Shown: positions 35,569-46,143 of the stretch, in pieces
Position numbering within the stretch: the first letter of the stretch is position 1
Layout of the letters: each line of letters opens with the position of its first letter
From: Petasospora fabianii
Taxonomy: Eukaryota; Ascomycota; Saccharomycetes; Phaffomycetales; Wickerhamomycetaceae
DNA length: 64,000 bases
Reading direction: 5' to 3'
NCBI GenBank assembly: GCA_022641835.1
Contig: CP048715.1
Coordinates: 1,302,001-1,366,000 of the forward strand
Position numbers and translations under genes: made by a program
The notes under the pieces: generated by a model
What the model was told of the DNA's origin: nothing
Database searches by the model: none
The model's input: the letters and a program-made list of their open reading frames with translations, nothing else

Positions 35569-36765
35569 TTAAATAAAATGCTGATTGCCCCATCTCAGTT
35601 CCTTGTAGATGAACTTCTGGGCACCAAAGTCATCATAGCCACTCATCAATTTTTCATCCTTGATTTCAAATCCTTCCTCTTTAACGATCTTCCACAACAA
35701 TTCTCTTTCCCCCTCAAACATCTGTCGTACTGGAATCTGTAACAAAACTCTAGAATTGGGCGTTTTTTCCAAAAACATTATGATCATGTTGATGACCCAT
35801 CTTGGATGATCAGCTGAATAGATTGGATCAGCCACCACGATTGTCTTATACTTGATGCCTTGACCCTTCTTCTCTATAAATGATGATGGATTGGTCCAAT
35901 CTAGCACTAGACAATCAGAGTTTAACCCGTTCAGACGAACATTGGTCTCGAGATTCGGAAGGATCTCAGGCAGATCAGTCAGTGTGACATCATAACCAAG
36001 TATACCAAGCGTTATACCAACTAGACCAGTTCCAGCACCAAGTTCTAATACCGGATCCAGAACAAGTTTTTGATGTTGTTCGAGCAAATGCTCACTTAAA
36101 ATCAAAGAGGACCCCCATGTTTTAAGACCTAAAGAGTCAGCAATGAGTGCTGGCTCATTGAGTAGAATCGGCTTCTCAAGATTCTTCACCACAATTTTGC
36201 GTTGGAAGTTTGGTCTAGCGGTTCTTCCACTGTTTTCAGAGATTCTGAGAGATGCTGATTGAAGGATTGCATCATCTGAGACAAAGTGTGGGGATGAAAG
36301 GATCTTATTGAGGTAGGAGAAGAAGTCTTGCGTGAAATGGATGTTGAGAAGGTTTCTTGCGAGAACTTTGTAGCCATTTGCAAGAAGCCAACACTTGGTT
36401 GAATTGTATTGTTCAGTAGTTACACCTTTAGACTCGAGGATTTCTGACTCGGCCTTGTCCTTTTGGTCGTCTGATGGACCAAAGTTTGTCGTTTGGTCAG
36501 GCTTGAGGAGTTCGAGAACAGTTAGCAGTACTTCCCTTGGAAGGTTAGGTGTTAGGGGAGGCAGGTCAAATATGTGAATTAGACCATCATCCTGTTCGTC
36601 TTCCGAGTTGTCAGATGGCTCTTCTGTGAGATCTGGTGTGAGTTCTTGTTGGTGATGAGCTTGATCGGGTTTTTTCTCGTGCCGCTTAGGTGGCTGTGAT
36701 GTAGGCTGTGATGGCTGCTTCTTGACCTCATCGGATGTAAAGAAGCTCAGGGGATCAAAGTCCAT
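35569..36765 (-). CDS. EFM2: Protein-lysine methyltransferase, Efm2-like
   Basis: 398 residues from the ATG at 36765 (MDFDPLSFF); the frame opens earlier at 36885 but that part does not look conserved. The C-terminal 200 residues are a seven-beta-strand methyltransferase of family 16: LGLKTWGSSLILSEHLLE, SAM-binding motif I VLELGAGTGLVGI, LTDLPEILPNLETNVRLNG and ADPIYSADHP. S. cerevisiae Efm2 (YBR271W) methylates elongation factors eEF2/eEF3 and has this length and an N-terminal helical domain. Other members (Efm3, YNL024C) are shorter, so EFM2 is the best fit, not proven. Confidence 0.75.
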   Translation of the reverse strand: MDFDPLSFFTSDEVKKQPSQPTSQPPKRHEKKPDQAHHQQELTPDLTEEPSDNSEDEQDDGLIHIFDLPPLTPNLPREVLLTVLELLKPDQTTNFGPSDDQKDKAESEILESKGVTTEQYNSTKCWLLANGYKVLARNLLNIHFTQDFFSYLNKILSSPHFVSDDAILQSASLRISENSGRTARPNFQRKIVVKNLEKPILLNEPALIADSLGLKTWGSSLILSEHLLEQHQKLVLDPVLELGAGTGLVGITLGILGYDVTLTDLPEILPNLETNVRLNGLNSDCLVLDWTNPSSFIEKKGQGIKYKTIVVADPIYSADHPRWVINMIIMFLEKTPNSRVLLQIPVRQMFEGERELLWKIVKEEGFEIKDEKLMSGYDDFGAQKFIYKELRWGNQHFI

Positions 36766-38797
36766 GACTGATATGGTGACAAGCTGAAGGGCTGATGTCT
36801 GTGATAGTCGAAAATAAACATGAAGTTGATAACTGGTGAGGTCATCGCACTGATTAAAGAGATCTCGGACGTAAAAAAAAAACATTGGCGCGCGTCAAAA
36901 CGTTTCCTTTCTCCATGAAACCAATCAGCTCAGCAGTCTTCTCAATGATATGTCAATTCATAGCTTCAGTGTATGAACTAATGAACTAATTCTTCTCATT
37001 GGGCACGTTGGCTTGTCTTTGCCATGTTTCAACATTAGCGCCCCACTGGTTGGCCCTGTCGTCGAGTCTAGAGATGGGCGGCTAATCGTTAACCGCTTAG
37101 GAAACGGGACGCGTGAACGCTGTTCTCCATTGACTGCAGGAAGGATTCTTTGGCACGTGCTACAACTGTGATGGTGGATGTTCTCATCGAATAAATAGCT
37201 TGACAATGACCATTGTTGTCTGGTCTACCATGGAGAATTGCCGTTTTCCTAGACTAAGCTCGATTGGTGGAGTGATATCATTTAACTCTTTGTTATATCC
37301 CCTACTTAAACCACTTCTTAATATTGAAATTCCAGCAAAAAAAGCAGAAAGAATGGATCAAATATCATTGAGAGTTATCGTAATGGGCCAGTTGTGAGTG
37401 ATTGTGACTATTTGGTCTTCCCAAGCCTGAGATATTTATGCTTTTTACTTGGGCTTAACGGAGGTGAAGACTGAGATACAGTACACACAAATTGGTTCAT
37501 TACAATGATACTCAGATGATCTTTAGATGCGATAAGCAAAGCTACGGATTTCCTGGCCAGATCCATAGTAGGATCAATTGGCGCATAGGTGCTGGCATTA
37601 TGAGGCAGGAGAATTGGGAGACACACTGACACAACATGCCAAGTATCCCTATTGGATTCACTTTACTGGGGTGTCGTGCTGTTCACTAATAAGGCAAAAC
37701 AGACTGGTCTTATCAGTGACTCCTCTGTTGTACATGTCACAAAATTCAGGGTCAGATAAGGATATAAAAGCGGTCATAATAAGGAGGCATAACAGTGGTC
37801 TGCGCTGAAAAAGATAGAAAGACTTCACTGAGTACACAAGCTGTTTGAGTCTGGAACAACAGAAACACCCAAGTGTACCCCTGACAGTCCATTTGGACCA
37901 TAAGATCTCCATGTTGCGGGCTAGACGTGCGGATATGATGATCTGCGACGCCTCCGACTTTAGGCCCGATCATTCAGACATGAGAACAACTTGTTATACC
38001 AGTTCTAGGTCATCAGATGCGCGTCTCAGTGCACGATAGTCAGAAGATCAGTCCAGGAGGTCCGCTGGTGAAGCAAGTAGACAATACACCCCCCTAAATC
38101 CCCACGTGAACGTCATTATCCTGTGGGTGCTTTCCGTCGGTATTAACGGTGTCCTAGGCAACAACGCTTGCATATTCTTGGTCGATTAGGTCCTGGCGAT
38201 CCCGTATCTCGTCAGAGTCTTGAGAAGCCACGATGGACTGTAAAGTGCATATGAAGCGGACCATGACAATTACCAGTTTTCGGGAACAGCTAGACTAGCG
38301 GAGTTGAAGCTCGCATATGCCTATGGTTGTCTGCAGTGAGCTCGTCTCTCCGTCCTGAAATCGGATTGAGGTACTGTGTGCAGCACCGTGCTGCATAGTA
38401 AGAGGCGTGTATCAGACGAGTTTTGAACAGGGTGAAGAGGAAGCTCGACAATGGACAAAGGGGGGCTCGAAAACCACAGGGGTAAAAGAGAGTGGTGTTA
38501 CTACAATCATATCAGGATTGTCTCTCCTAACGATTGATTGACCGGTAATCACTGTCTCATGAAGAAGCAGTGTGCTGCACTTTGGCGTAACTTTAACGGC
38601 TGGATCAAGAGAACGCAGAAAAAAAAAAAAACAAACATAGACGAGACGGGACCTGTGAAGGATGTTTTGCATCTTTAAAAGCCTCGATTTCCCCCCATTC
38701 TGTCGGCCAACTCCATTTTATCATCACAGAGTGCTTCCTGGGAACCAGACTATACACACACTCAAAGGCACACTGCGCACGCAGACCACCCGACACA
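36766..38797. other. 2.0-kb gene-free stretch
   Basis: Between the divergent EFM2 and DCR2 genes. Base composition is more balanced than in other intergenic stretches. The short frames (up to 86 codons, mostly with non-ATG starts) show no recognisable domains. A GTGCAGCACcGTGCTGCAT inverted repeat lies at about 38380-38398. A GGCGCGCGTC stretch at about 36887-36896 may be an MCB/E2F-like element. I see no known RNA. Confidence 0.45.
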
Positions 38798-40348
38798 ATG
38801 CTGCCCGTCCGCCTCAATAAGTCTATCATGCGGCTAGCGCTTTACTGTTCCGGGCTCTTGATCATACTGTTTATCCTTAACAACCAACCGGTCGCCGTGC
38901 TCCATAAACAGGCCCTTCGCTACGTTCCCCATGAGGCAACTGATGACGTTCTCACGGGGATATCTCTCAAGACGTGTTACTTCTTCTCGACGTGCTCACT
39001 GGGACCAGAGTGGCGTATGGTGCCGAAGCAGTTGGATTGGAACAAAGATACTGGAAAGAAGTGGTCCTTCTTCACACAACAATACCTCTTTGTCAAAAGT
39101 GTCCCATTAACGGAGATTATGGGGAACGATGCAGTGACAAAACTTACCGTCAAACCAGATGGTTCTGTCGTTCACGAGATCGAGAAGTTTGATCCGAATA
39201 GGTCCAACAGATTCTATTATGGCCTTGATGTCATCTTCTCCTCCCCGATAGATCCACGTCATGACTGGACTATTCATGCAACCCCAATCAGTGGTATACA
39301 GGGAAATGTTCCAGTGTTCATCACCACCAAGAACTCACCAGGTGCTGACCAGAATGGACAACCATCTCTAAGAGTAAAAGACGATGGAAAGTTTAAAATT
39401 CTTCAAGTTGCAGATCTCCACTTCAGCTCTTTTGAAGGAATTTGCCGTGACCAGTTCCCAGAAGTACCGAATTGTAAAGCCGATTCACGTACACTGACAT
39501 TTGTGAACAAAGTACTTGATATCGAAAAGCCAGACCTTGTTGTTCTGACAGGTGATCAGATCTTCGGTGAGGACTCATTCGACTCAATCACTACCACCCT
39601 CAAGTACGTTCAACCATTTATCGAACGTAGGATCCCTTACGCCATCACGTTTGGAAATCACGACGACGAAGGTTCCATGTCCCGTGAAGAACTCATGGCT
39701 TTCATGAAGACACTCCCATTTAATGTCGCCACTGAAGGTCCGTCAGATATTGACGGTGTGGGCAACTATATCCTCCATGTGTTTTCCAATAACGGCCCAC
39801 TTATTAACCTCTACATGCTTGACTCACACAAGTACTCACTCTCTCCGAAGATCCCAGGATATGACTGGATCAAGGAGAACCAATTAGAATGGCTAAAGAA
39901 GAACAAACCAGACGCTCCAACTGGCGATGTGAACCCTATCAGCATGGCATTCTTCCACATCCCACTACCAGAGTATCGTAATGTTCAAGGCGGAATCGTT
40001 GGAAATGCCAAGGAGGGTATCACTGCTCCAAAGTATAACACGGGTACTAGAGACGTATTACAGTCTCTTGGAATTAGTGTTGTTAGTGTTGGCCATGACC
40101 ATTGTAATGATTACTGCACGATGGACGTGAAGGATGGATCTCAAGATGATAAGATCTGGCTGTGCTATGGTGGTGGTAGTGGTGAAGGTGGCTACGGTGG
40201 ATATGGTGGTACCACGAGAAGATTGAGAGTGTTTGAAATGTCGACTAATGAAGGTGTTGTGAAGAGTTGGAAAAGACTGGAGACGACTCCGGATGAGGTG
40301 TTCGATGTCCAGACTTTAGTGAGCGGGGGAAAACCAATCAAGGAGTAA
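38798..40348 (+). CDS. DCR2: Dcr2-type metallophosphatase, membrane anchored
   Basis: 516 residues. A short N-terminal cytosolic tail is followed by one hydrophobic segment (LALYCSGLLIILFILNN), giving a type II membrane protein or signal anchor. The metallophosphatase core has all ligand motifs in order: VADLHFSSFEG, TGDQIFGED, GNHDDEGS and SVGHDH. The pre-core SNRFYYGLDVIFSS fits fungal Dcr2 and Sia1 relatives. S. cerevisiae Dcr2 dephosphorylates Ire1 and promotes Sic1 turnover; SIC1 is also in this window. A Gly-rich loop (GGGSGEGGYGGYGG, about 467-480) follows the last motif. Confidence 0.85.
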   Translation: MLPVRLNKSIMRLALYCSGLLIILFILNNQPVAVLHKQALRYVPHEATDDVLTGISLKTCYFFSTCSLGPEWRMVPKQLDWNKDTGKKWSFFTQQYLFVKSVPLTEIMGNDAVTKLTVKPDGSVVHEIEKFDPNRSNRFYYGLDVIFSSPIDPRHDWTIHATPISGIQGNVPVFITTKNSPGADQNGQPSLRVKDDGKFKILQVADLHFSSFEGICRDQFPEVPNCKADSRTLTFVNKVLDIEKPDLVVLTGDQIFGEDSFDSITTTLKYVQPFIERRIPYAITFGNHDDEGSMSREELMAFMKTLPFNVATEGPSDIDGVGNYILHVFSNNGPLINLYMLDSHKYSLSPKIPGYDWIKENQLEWLKKNKPDAPTGDVNPISMAFFHIPLPEYRNVQGGIVGNAKEGITAPKYNTGTRDVLQSLGISVVSVGHDHCNDYCTMDVKDGSQDDKIWLCYGGGSGEGGYGGYGGTTRRLRVFEMSTNEGVVKSWKRLETTPDEVFDVQTLVSGGKPIKE

Positions 40349-40538
40349 TGATTGTAATGATTGGTTTGTGATTGCATTATTAACAAGAAGAGTTTTACAT
40401 TAGGGTGTTTGCTATTCAAGATTGACGAAATTTATGACTGTTCATTATATAGAGAAAGCCATGGCGCAGTGTTATTACATGTTACAATATCTTTATCTTG
40501 ATACATGATAGTTAACGAGATACACAGTCCTTAGTTGT

Positions 40539-42547
40539 TCAACTATCAATCAATGACTCCAGAAACTTGTGATTGAGCAAATCTGTTGCACTAGGTCTCT
40601 TTGTGTAGTCCAAGATAAAAGTCTGGTTTAGGAAGTTCTTTGCATCTTCTGTACACCATTTTGGAATTTCAGGTACGGTATGAGTACCAATCTTAAAGAT
40701 GGCCTGCATCTGAGAGAAGTTTGGGAATGGATGCTTTCCTGTAAACATCTCAATAATAAGACATCCGACAGACCAGATATCAGCTTTAGTCGTTGTAGCA
40801 ACTTGTTTAACCACTTCAGGAGCCATCCAGTAGACTGATCCTTGAAGAGATGCTCTCTTGTCGTTCTTGGAGGATGGTGCAAGTTTCTTAGAGATACCAA
40901 AATCAGAGATTTTGACCTCACCTTTGATATCTATCAGAATGTTGGCTCCCTTGATATCTCTATGGATGATGTTCTTGGAGTGTAAGTAGTTTAAACCGAT
41001 AAGGATTTGCCTTGTAAAGTTTCTCACCAGTGGCTCTTCAAACGGTCCATAATTTGTAAGCATCGAGTTCAATGAACCACCAGGGACGTATTCCAAGAAG
41101 ATATTGACGTAATTTTCATCTGTCGAAGATCCCAAATATGTTACAATGTTATCATGATGTAACTCAGACAGCAATTTCATCTCATGTTGTAATGATTCCA
41201 CAATCTTTTGATGCACCATTTTCTCTTTCTCAGAATCAGCCTTAGAATCATCAATCAATGGCTTAAGTTCAACTTGTTTCACCGCCATCAACTCACCAGT
41301 AAGGGCATTCATACCCAAGTACACTGTACCAAACGAGCCACTTCCAATACGAGCACCTTTTAGCCAATGCATCGAGCCACTGTTCAGATTAACGTTGTTT
41401 ACATTCGTCACAATCTCATCATCATCTGAATCGGAATCCACATCAAACAGTTCGATGACAGAATTACGGCCCGAGTCAATGGTGCTTGCAATGGAGAACC
41501 GTTGTTTCGTTTGATCCATACTCGATTTGAGATTGAGGGAGTCCATGGTGTCAATGCTCATCGAAAGACGGGCCTGGTCCACTTTGGAATTGGAGTCCAC
41601 TAGGAAATCACCGACAGTGGACATTCTCTTAGATGTATTGCCAATTGTTGACATACGTACAGAGTAACGTACAGAGTTTCGTATCGTCTTTTGAAGCTTT
41701 TCCTTGTTGGTTTGTGGGAAGTATTGGGAAAGGTTAGTGGAGATGAGTTGAGATGTTGGTCTTTGACCAAAGATGGATCTGAATTTTTGATCTTGATTGA
41801 TCTTCTGTGTAGAGTCGTCTGATTCAAGCTTTGTTGGCTCCATGGAGATGTACTTCTGGGATACTTCAATGGCCACTGGCGATGGTTGTTCGTTCTTTGG
41901 ACAGAAGAGGATTCTGTGTTTCTCAATACGGTCATTAGAGTGACATATCGTTACCAACTCAACATCGAACAAAAGATGCAGCATTCCTTGTGGATCTGTA
42001 AGGTAAACGTCGTAATTGTTAACGTTTTTGTTTGGAAGATCGAGGAATTTGATGAGTTTCTTCTTAATTGCGAAGGCGTTGAAGCAACCACTAACGTTGA
42101 TCTTAACAGTCGACCCATTTTGAAGAATAAAAGATACTAGAGACTTCTCGTTCCGTTGTGGCGGTGGATTGAGCTTGAATTCAGATCTGTGATTGGACAT
42201 TAAGGTGGAAGAGTTAAGAGATCTCAATACTGGTCTCTTGATCTGAACAATGGACTTGAACATCTCATCAATGTTCATCAGCTTAACATAGTGTTCATCC
42301 TTCAGTTTCTTTATTTCTTGTTCGATCTTGATCCGATCCCCAATCTTCTCGATACCAATGTCCTTCAAGATACCGACATCTAAGAACTTAAGGGAGTCAT
42401 ATGTGATTTGGAATGCCTTGAAGTTCTCAGTGTACTCTTCAAGAAAGATGGTCTTTAACCACTGCTGAAGCTCGCTTTATGAATCTGTTAGTCCCATATT
42501 TAGGTCCCAATGTTCGTGAAACAAAATACTCACTCTGTAGAATCCAT
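40539..42547 (-). CDS. STE11: MAP kinase kinase kinase Ste11 (one intron)
   Basis: Exons 42547-42534 and 42474-40539 join to 649 residues starting MDSTDELQQWLKTIFLEEYT. A SAM domain (about 5-65, Ste50 binding), a Ras-binding-like domain (about 115-200), a Ser/Thr-rich regulatory linker, and a kinase domain from about 375 follow. The kinase shows IGSGSFGTVYLG, HRDIKGANIL, DFGISKK and the activation segment GSVYWMAPEV. Ste11 acts in the mating, filamentation and high-osmolarity cascades. Without the intron the SAM domain would lose its first 40 residues, which supports the splice. The intron is listed separately. Confidence 0.93.
42475..42533 (-). other. STE11 intron (59 nt)
   Basis: GTGAGT donor after only 14 nt of coding sequence, GACTAAC branch point, acceptor AAAG. 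It also holds TGAAACA (42517-42523 on the + strand), the pheromone response element core bound by Ste12. Confidence 0.85.
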
Positions 42548-42852
42548 AATACTCAATCCTTCCTGCTTCTCAGAAGCCAGATGTCTTGATTACCCAATGA
42601 TGATTGTTGACGTGTTTGACGTCTGCATGTTCACAATTTTGGCTCAAGACGCGATTGAGGAGTAGCGACTCGGAGGACTAGAGAGACTAGACAAGAGGGA
42701 CTAATAATTTAGACATGTCTAGTCTTTCTAGACCCATTCCAGGAACGAAGGCAAACAAACCAATTATAACACCAAAAGCATGTGTTTTGCCTTTGTCATT
42801 TCTCTAAGCAACTTACAACTATAGTTGCAAGGACACTCGAAACATCTTGAAC
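42548..42852. other. Divergent promoter of STE11 and the two-repeat gene
   Basis: 305 bp. AGACTAGA/TCTAGT motifs recur (42684-42735). Nothing else is seen. Confidence 0.4.
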
Positions 42853-43425
42853 ATGACCGACGACCATAAGACACAGCCTTCCTCAGAGAAGGATATCAGA
42901 AATGAACAATCCACCTCGCAACCAACCCCTGAGCAGCCAGTGTCTGAGGAGAAGGTATCTGAACAGCCATTCAATCATGGGAACAATCACAGACTAAATG
43001 CATTCTTCAACAAGGATGGTGTCTCAACTCTTCGAAAGATCTCATTGAGACCACATGCAAGAGATCCAATGAACAATGTTGACCCATCGGCATTTCTAAA
43101 AAATGACGGTGAAGGAGTATCAAATGAACAAGATAGGAAGTCTCTTGCAGGTCAGGAGACCAACTCGATGCAATCTGACAGTGTAAACAATAAGGAGGAT
43201 TCTACTGGTGGACAACCAACATCTGAACAGTCAACATCAGATCAAGACCACAGCCACCTTCGCAGATTGGAAGCAGCGATTGATAAGGAAGGTGGTTCAA
43301 CACTTCGAAAGATTCCAATCAGACCACATGCAAGAGATCCGACTAAAAACGTTGATCCATCAGCTTTCTTGAACAATGGTGGTGGTTTGCAACAATTTGG
43401 TGGCCATCGCCCTAGTTCTAAGTAG
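42853..43425 (+). CDS. Uncharacterised protein with two copies of a ~42-residue repeat
   Basis: 190 residues from the ATG at 42853 (two codons upstream is a TTG). The protein is polar and probably disordered, rich in Gln, Ser, Asn and Asp. Residues 47-87 and 137-178 are two copies of a conserved unit: RLNAFFNKDGVSTLRKISLR/PHARDPMNNVDPSAFLKN versus RLEAAIDKEGGSTLRKIPIR/PHARDPTKNVDPSAFLNN. The block STLRKI-RPHARDP-NVDPSAFL is almost invariant between copies while the linker is not, so the unit is likely the functional part. I do not recognise it. No membrane segment. Confidence 0.75.
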   Translation: MTDDHKTQPSSEKDIRNEQSTSQPTPEQPVSEEKVSEQPFNHGNNHRLNAFFNKDGVSTLRKISLRPHARDPMNNVDPSAFLKNDGEGVSNEQDRKSLAGQETNSMQSDSVNNKEDSTGGQPTSEQSTSDQDHSHLRRLEAAIDKEGGSTLRKIPIRPHARDPTKNVDPSAFLNNGGGLQQFGGHRPSSK

Positions 43426-43556
43426 AACTTTAAACCTTGAGATTACGATAGTCAAAAGAATAAATTACACGATTTGATATGCCCCTAACAATGAGATAAC
43501 AATGTGCTACAGTTGTAGATTACTTTAGTTTATGCATGCATTTATCGGTGTGAAGG

Positions 43557-44396
43557 TTACTGATTTGTAGGCTCCTCCGTACCTCTCACCACGAACAACG
43601 AGTCACCATCCTTTAAGATGTTACATCTTTTACTCGTTTCTAACTTTTCAAACTGATCACTTTTCGTTTCTCTGAACATGAACAGTCTCTGCGATTGATC
43701 CGTCGTTCTGTTATTCAAGTTCTTCAATTTTAGCTCAGTTGCAAGAGAGTCCAATGCACGACCCAAGGGCCATGAACGTGATACAAACATTGGATGTCTT
43801 TCAATCTTATCGAGATTGGATTCATCGTCAATCACTTGTACCCATACGTGAATTCTTTCCGTAGCAGGGACACGTGAATCACCTTTTGAACTTGTCTTTA
43901 ACTTTGAAACTTCAATCATTCTCTTAGCTGGACCAGAAGCCTTTTCGGTTCTCTTCTTGGATCTGATCTCAAAGAACTTCTTAATCTTCCCCAATGCACT
44001 CTTATTACTCTTTTGCATCTTCGTACCAACAGTTACAGGATTTGTCTCCGTAGTCTTTAGTTCAACCTTAAAGTTTCGTCTATCAGGGAACAAAGTCTTT
44101 GAACTTGGTAAGTGAGAAGTATCGATACTTTCCCTTACAATCTTCTCCATTTTCTTCTCAGAGTTCACCTTATCGATCTGTGGACATGAATGTACCTCTG
44201 GCGAACGATGTTGCATACAGAATGTCTTCTTACAAGCACATTTGAACGGAAGGAAGTCGATCTGCCCGCAGAACGAACAGTGTTCGCCAATGTCCATGAG
44301 CATAACGTTCGACATATCGTCTTTCTTATTGGGCAGTGGGGTTGATAACTCAGTGGATGGAGTAGAAGAGGGTTTCGAGGTGGATGCAGAAGTCAT
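43557..44396 (-). CDS. CUZ1: Cuz1: AN1 zinc finger and ubiquitin-like domain protein
   Basis: 279 residues. An AN1-type zinc finger lies near the N-terminus (about 33-72): CSFCGQIDFLPFKC, CKKTFCMQHRSPEVHSC. A basic middle (KSALGKIKKFFEIRSKKRTE) and a ubiquitin-like C-terminal region (HVWVQVIDDESNLDK to DGDSLFVVRG) complete the Cuz1/YNL155W plan. Cuz1 links the Cdc48 ATPase to the proteasome and protects against arsenite. Length agrees with the yeast protein (274). Confidence 0.9.
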   Translation of the reverse strand: MTSASTSKPSSTPSTELSTPLPNKKDDMSNVMLMDIGEHCSFCGQIDFLPFKCACKKTFCMQHRSPEVHSCPQIDKVNSEKKMEKIVRESIDTSHLPSSKTLFPDRRNFKVELKTTETNPVTVGTKMQKSNKSALGKIKKFFEIRSKKRTEKASGPAKRMIEVSKLKTSSKGDSRVPATERIHVWVQVIDDESNLDKIERHPMFVSRSWPLGRALDSLATELKLKNLNNRTTDQSQRLFMFRETKSDQFEKLETSKRCNILKDGDSLFVVRGTEEPTNQ

Positions 44397-44778
44397 GTTG
44401 TAGGGTTTATGTATGAGTTTTTATGGCCAGAGGGATTGGGGGTTATGTGTGTGGCGGTGGCGGTGGCGTAAGACAGAAAGTTCTGCGAGGTTCTGGAAGA
44501 TGCGGCTCGAGACAGGAAGAAATCGGTGGAGTTCTTTGAACAAGACTGTAACGTCTTCTGTTTTGATAACAGGAAGTGAGAGTTTAATACAAGAGTAATA
44601 TGGTTCTGTTTTGCTTCCTCAAGAGACAGAAATGCATCGTTGATAGAACAAACGTAAACAGTTCGGACGCAACCTTTCGCGGGGAGAACTATAATTACAA
44701 CAAGTTATCCTACGATATTGATTATGAGCTACAAGATAATTTAGTGAGATATTCTTCGTGAGGATAACTCGGTATCAA
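44397..44778. other. Intergenic: CUZ1 promoter and NST1 3' flank
   Basis: 382 bp with a short GTGGCG repeat at about 44449-44467. No gene is seen. Confidence 0.4.
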
Positions 44779-46108
44779 TCAGAAAGTAGAACCCCATCCG
44801 GTAGTTTGTAAACCATTGGTCGAAAACAAGTTACCGGCGCCGGACCCAAGCCCATTACCAGCAGTAGAAGCACCAGTAGAACCGAAACCGAAGCCCGTGG
44901 AGTTGGATCTTGATCCGTATCCACCGAGTGGTCCAATAGAAGGAGCAGCTCTCTGTGTAACCTTGACCATTCCGTCTGGGCTGTATGGATCACCGTGTAA
45001 GATGAAATCGTACTCAAAAGGTGTGCTGTGCAGCACTCCAACAAACAGTGTGAAGTCAGGTGCTGATGCCTGATCTGTGAATGAAGCAGCAAATGCACTG
45101 TACAGAGATGCAACACTCACAAACTGGTCAAGACGTGGAGCCTGGGATAGAAGATAGTGATGGGCATTGGCAACCTTTGACTGTAAGTTTTTGAGGGAAC
45201 TTTCAACGCTATCAAACGCACCGGAATCTGGAGTATGCGAGAAGCCGTTAGTGGTTCTTTGTGGAGTCTGGTTGAAGCCATTGTTTGTTACTGGTTGTGG
45301 AGCGACTGGAGGTGGCACTGCACCGGAAGATGCCCAGATACCACTAGATCCAAGACCGAGAGATGGTGGAGCAGCTTGAGATTCACGACCGACAAGAGTA
45401 GTACCAAATCCAGAAGAGTCATTTGCCATCGAATTCGTGTGGTATGGTGTTTCGTTAACAAAAGAGCCAGAACGGTACTGTGAGTTTTCAGTTCCAAGAG
45501 ATGCTGCAGGACCGAATGCAGAGAACGGAGATGGACCACTAATGCCACCACTGGAGGCAGCAGGAGGGGCACCATTGACCGAATTCTTGGACCAACCGGC
45601 AGACATACCATCGTTCGACCACAACTTGGCATCATACAAGCCTCTGGATGTGTTGTTGTAGTTATCCATGTTAGGTGAGCCCATGGAGTCCAAGTTGGTT
45701 GAAGCAAGAGAACCGATGAGGTCATCAACGCTAGGCACAGGATCGAACAAGCTGGTGTTATATCCTCTATCCATTGGCTGAGGAGTTGCAGATGAGACAG
45801 AGCCATTCACACCAGCGTTGGAAGCTTCAGAGAGAGGAACACTTTGAGGCCATGGAGACATGTTGGCAGGAGCTGACAATGGGTCTGACAAGTTGCCTGC
45901 AAAGAATGTGGAGGCAGCTTGCTGTGGCATAGGAGCATATCCTGATGATGATTGAGGCGCTGTCAATGGAGCATTCTGAGCTGGAATTCCATTAGAAGGA
46001 CCCGTAGTAGACATGAAGTGATTCTGGGAGTAAAGGCCATCAAGAAGTGGATTGGTAGTTCTGAGAGGATCAACAACAGCAGAGACATTGGAATTGGCTC
46101 TCTCCTGT

Positions 46109-46143
<35 letters not shown>

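Noticed and set aside
36958-37206. An 82-codon minus-strand frame between EFM2 and DCR2.
   Set aside because: Non-ATG start and no recognisable features.
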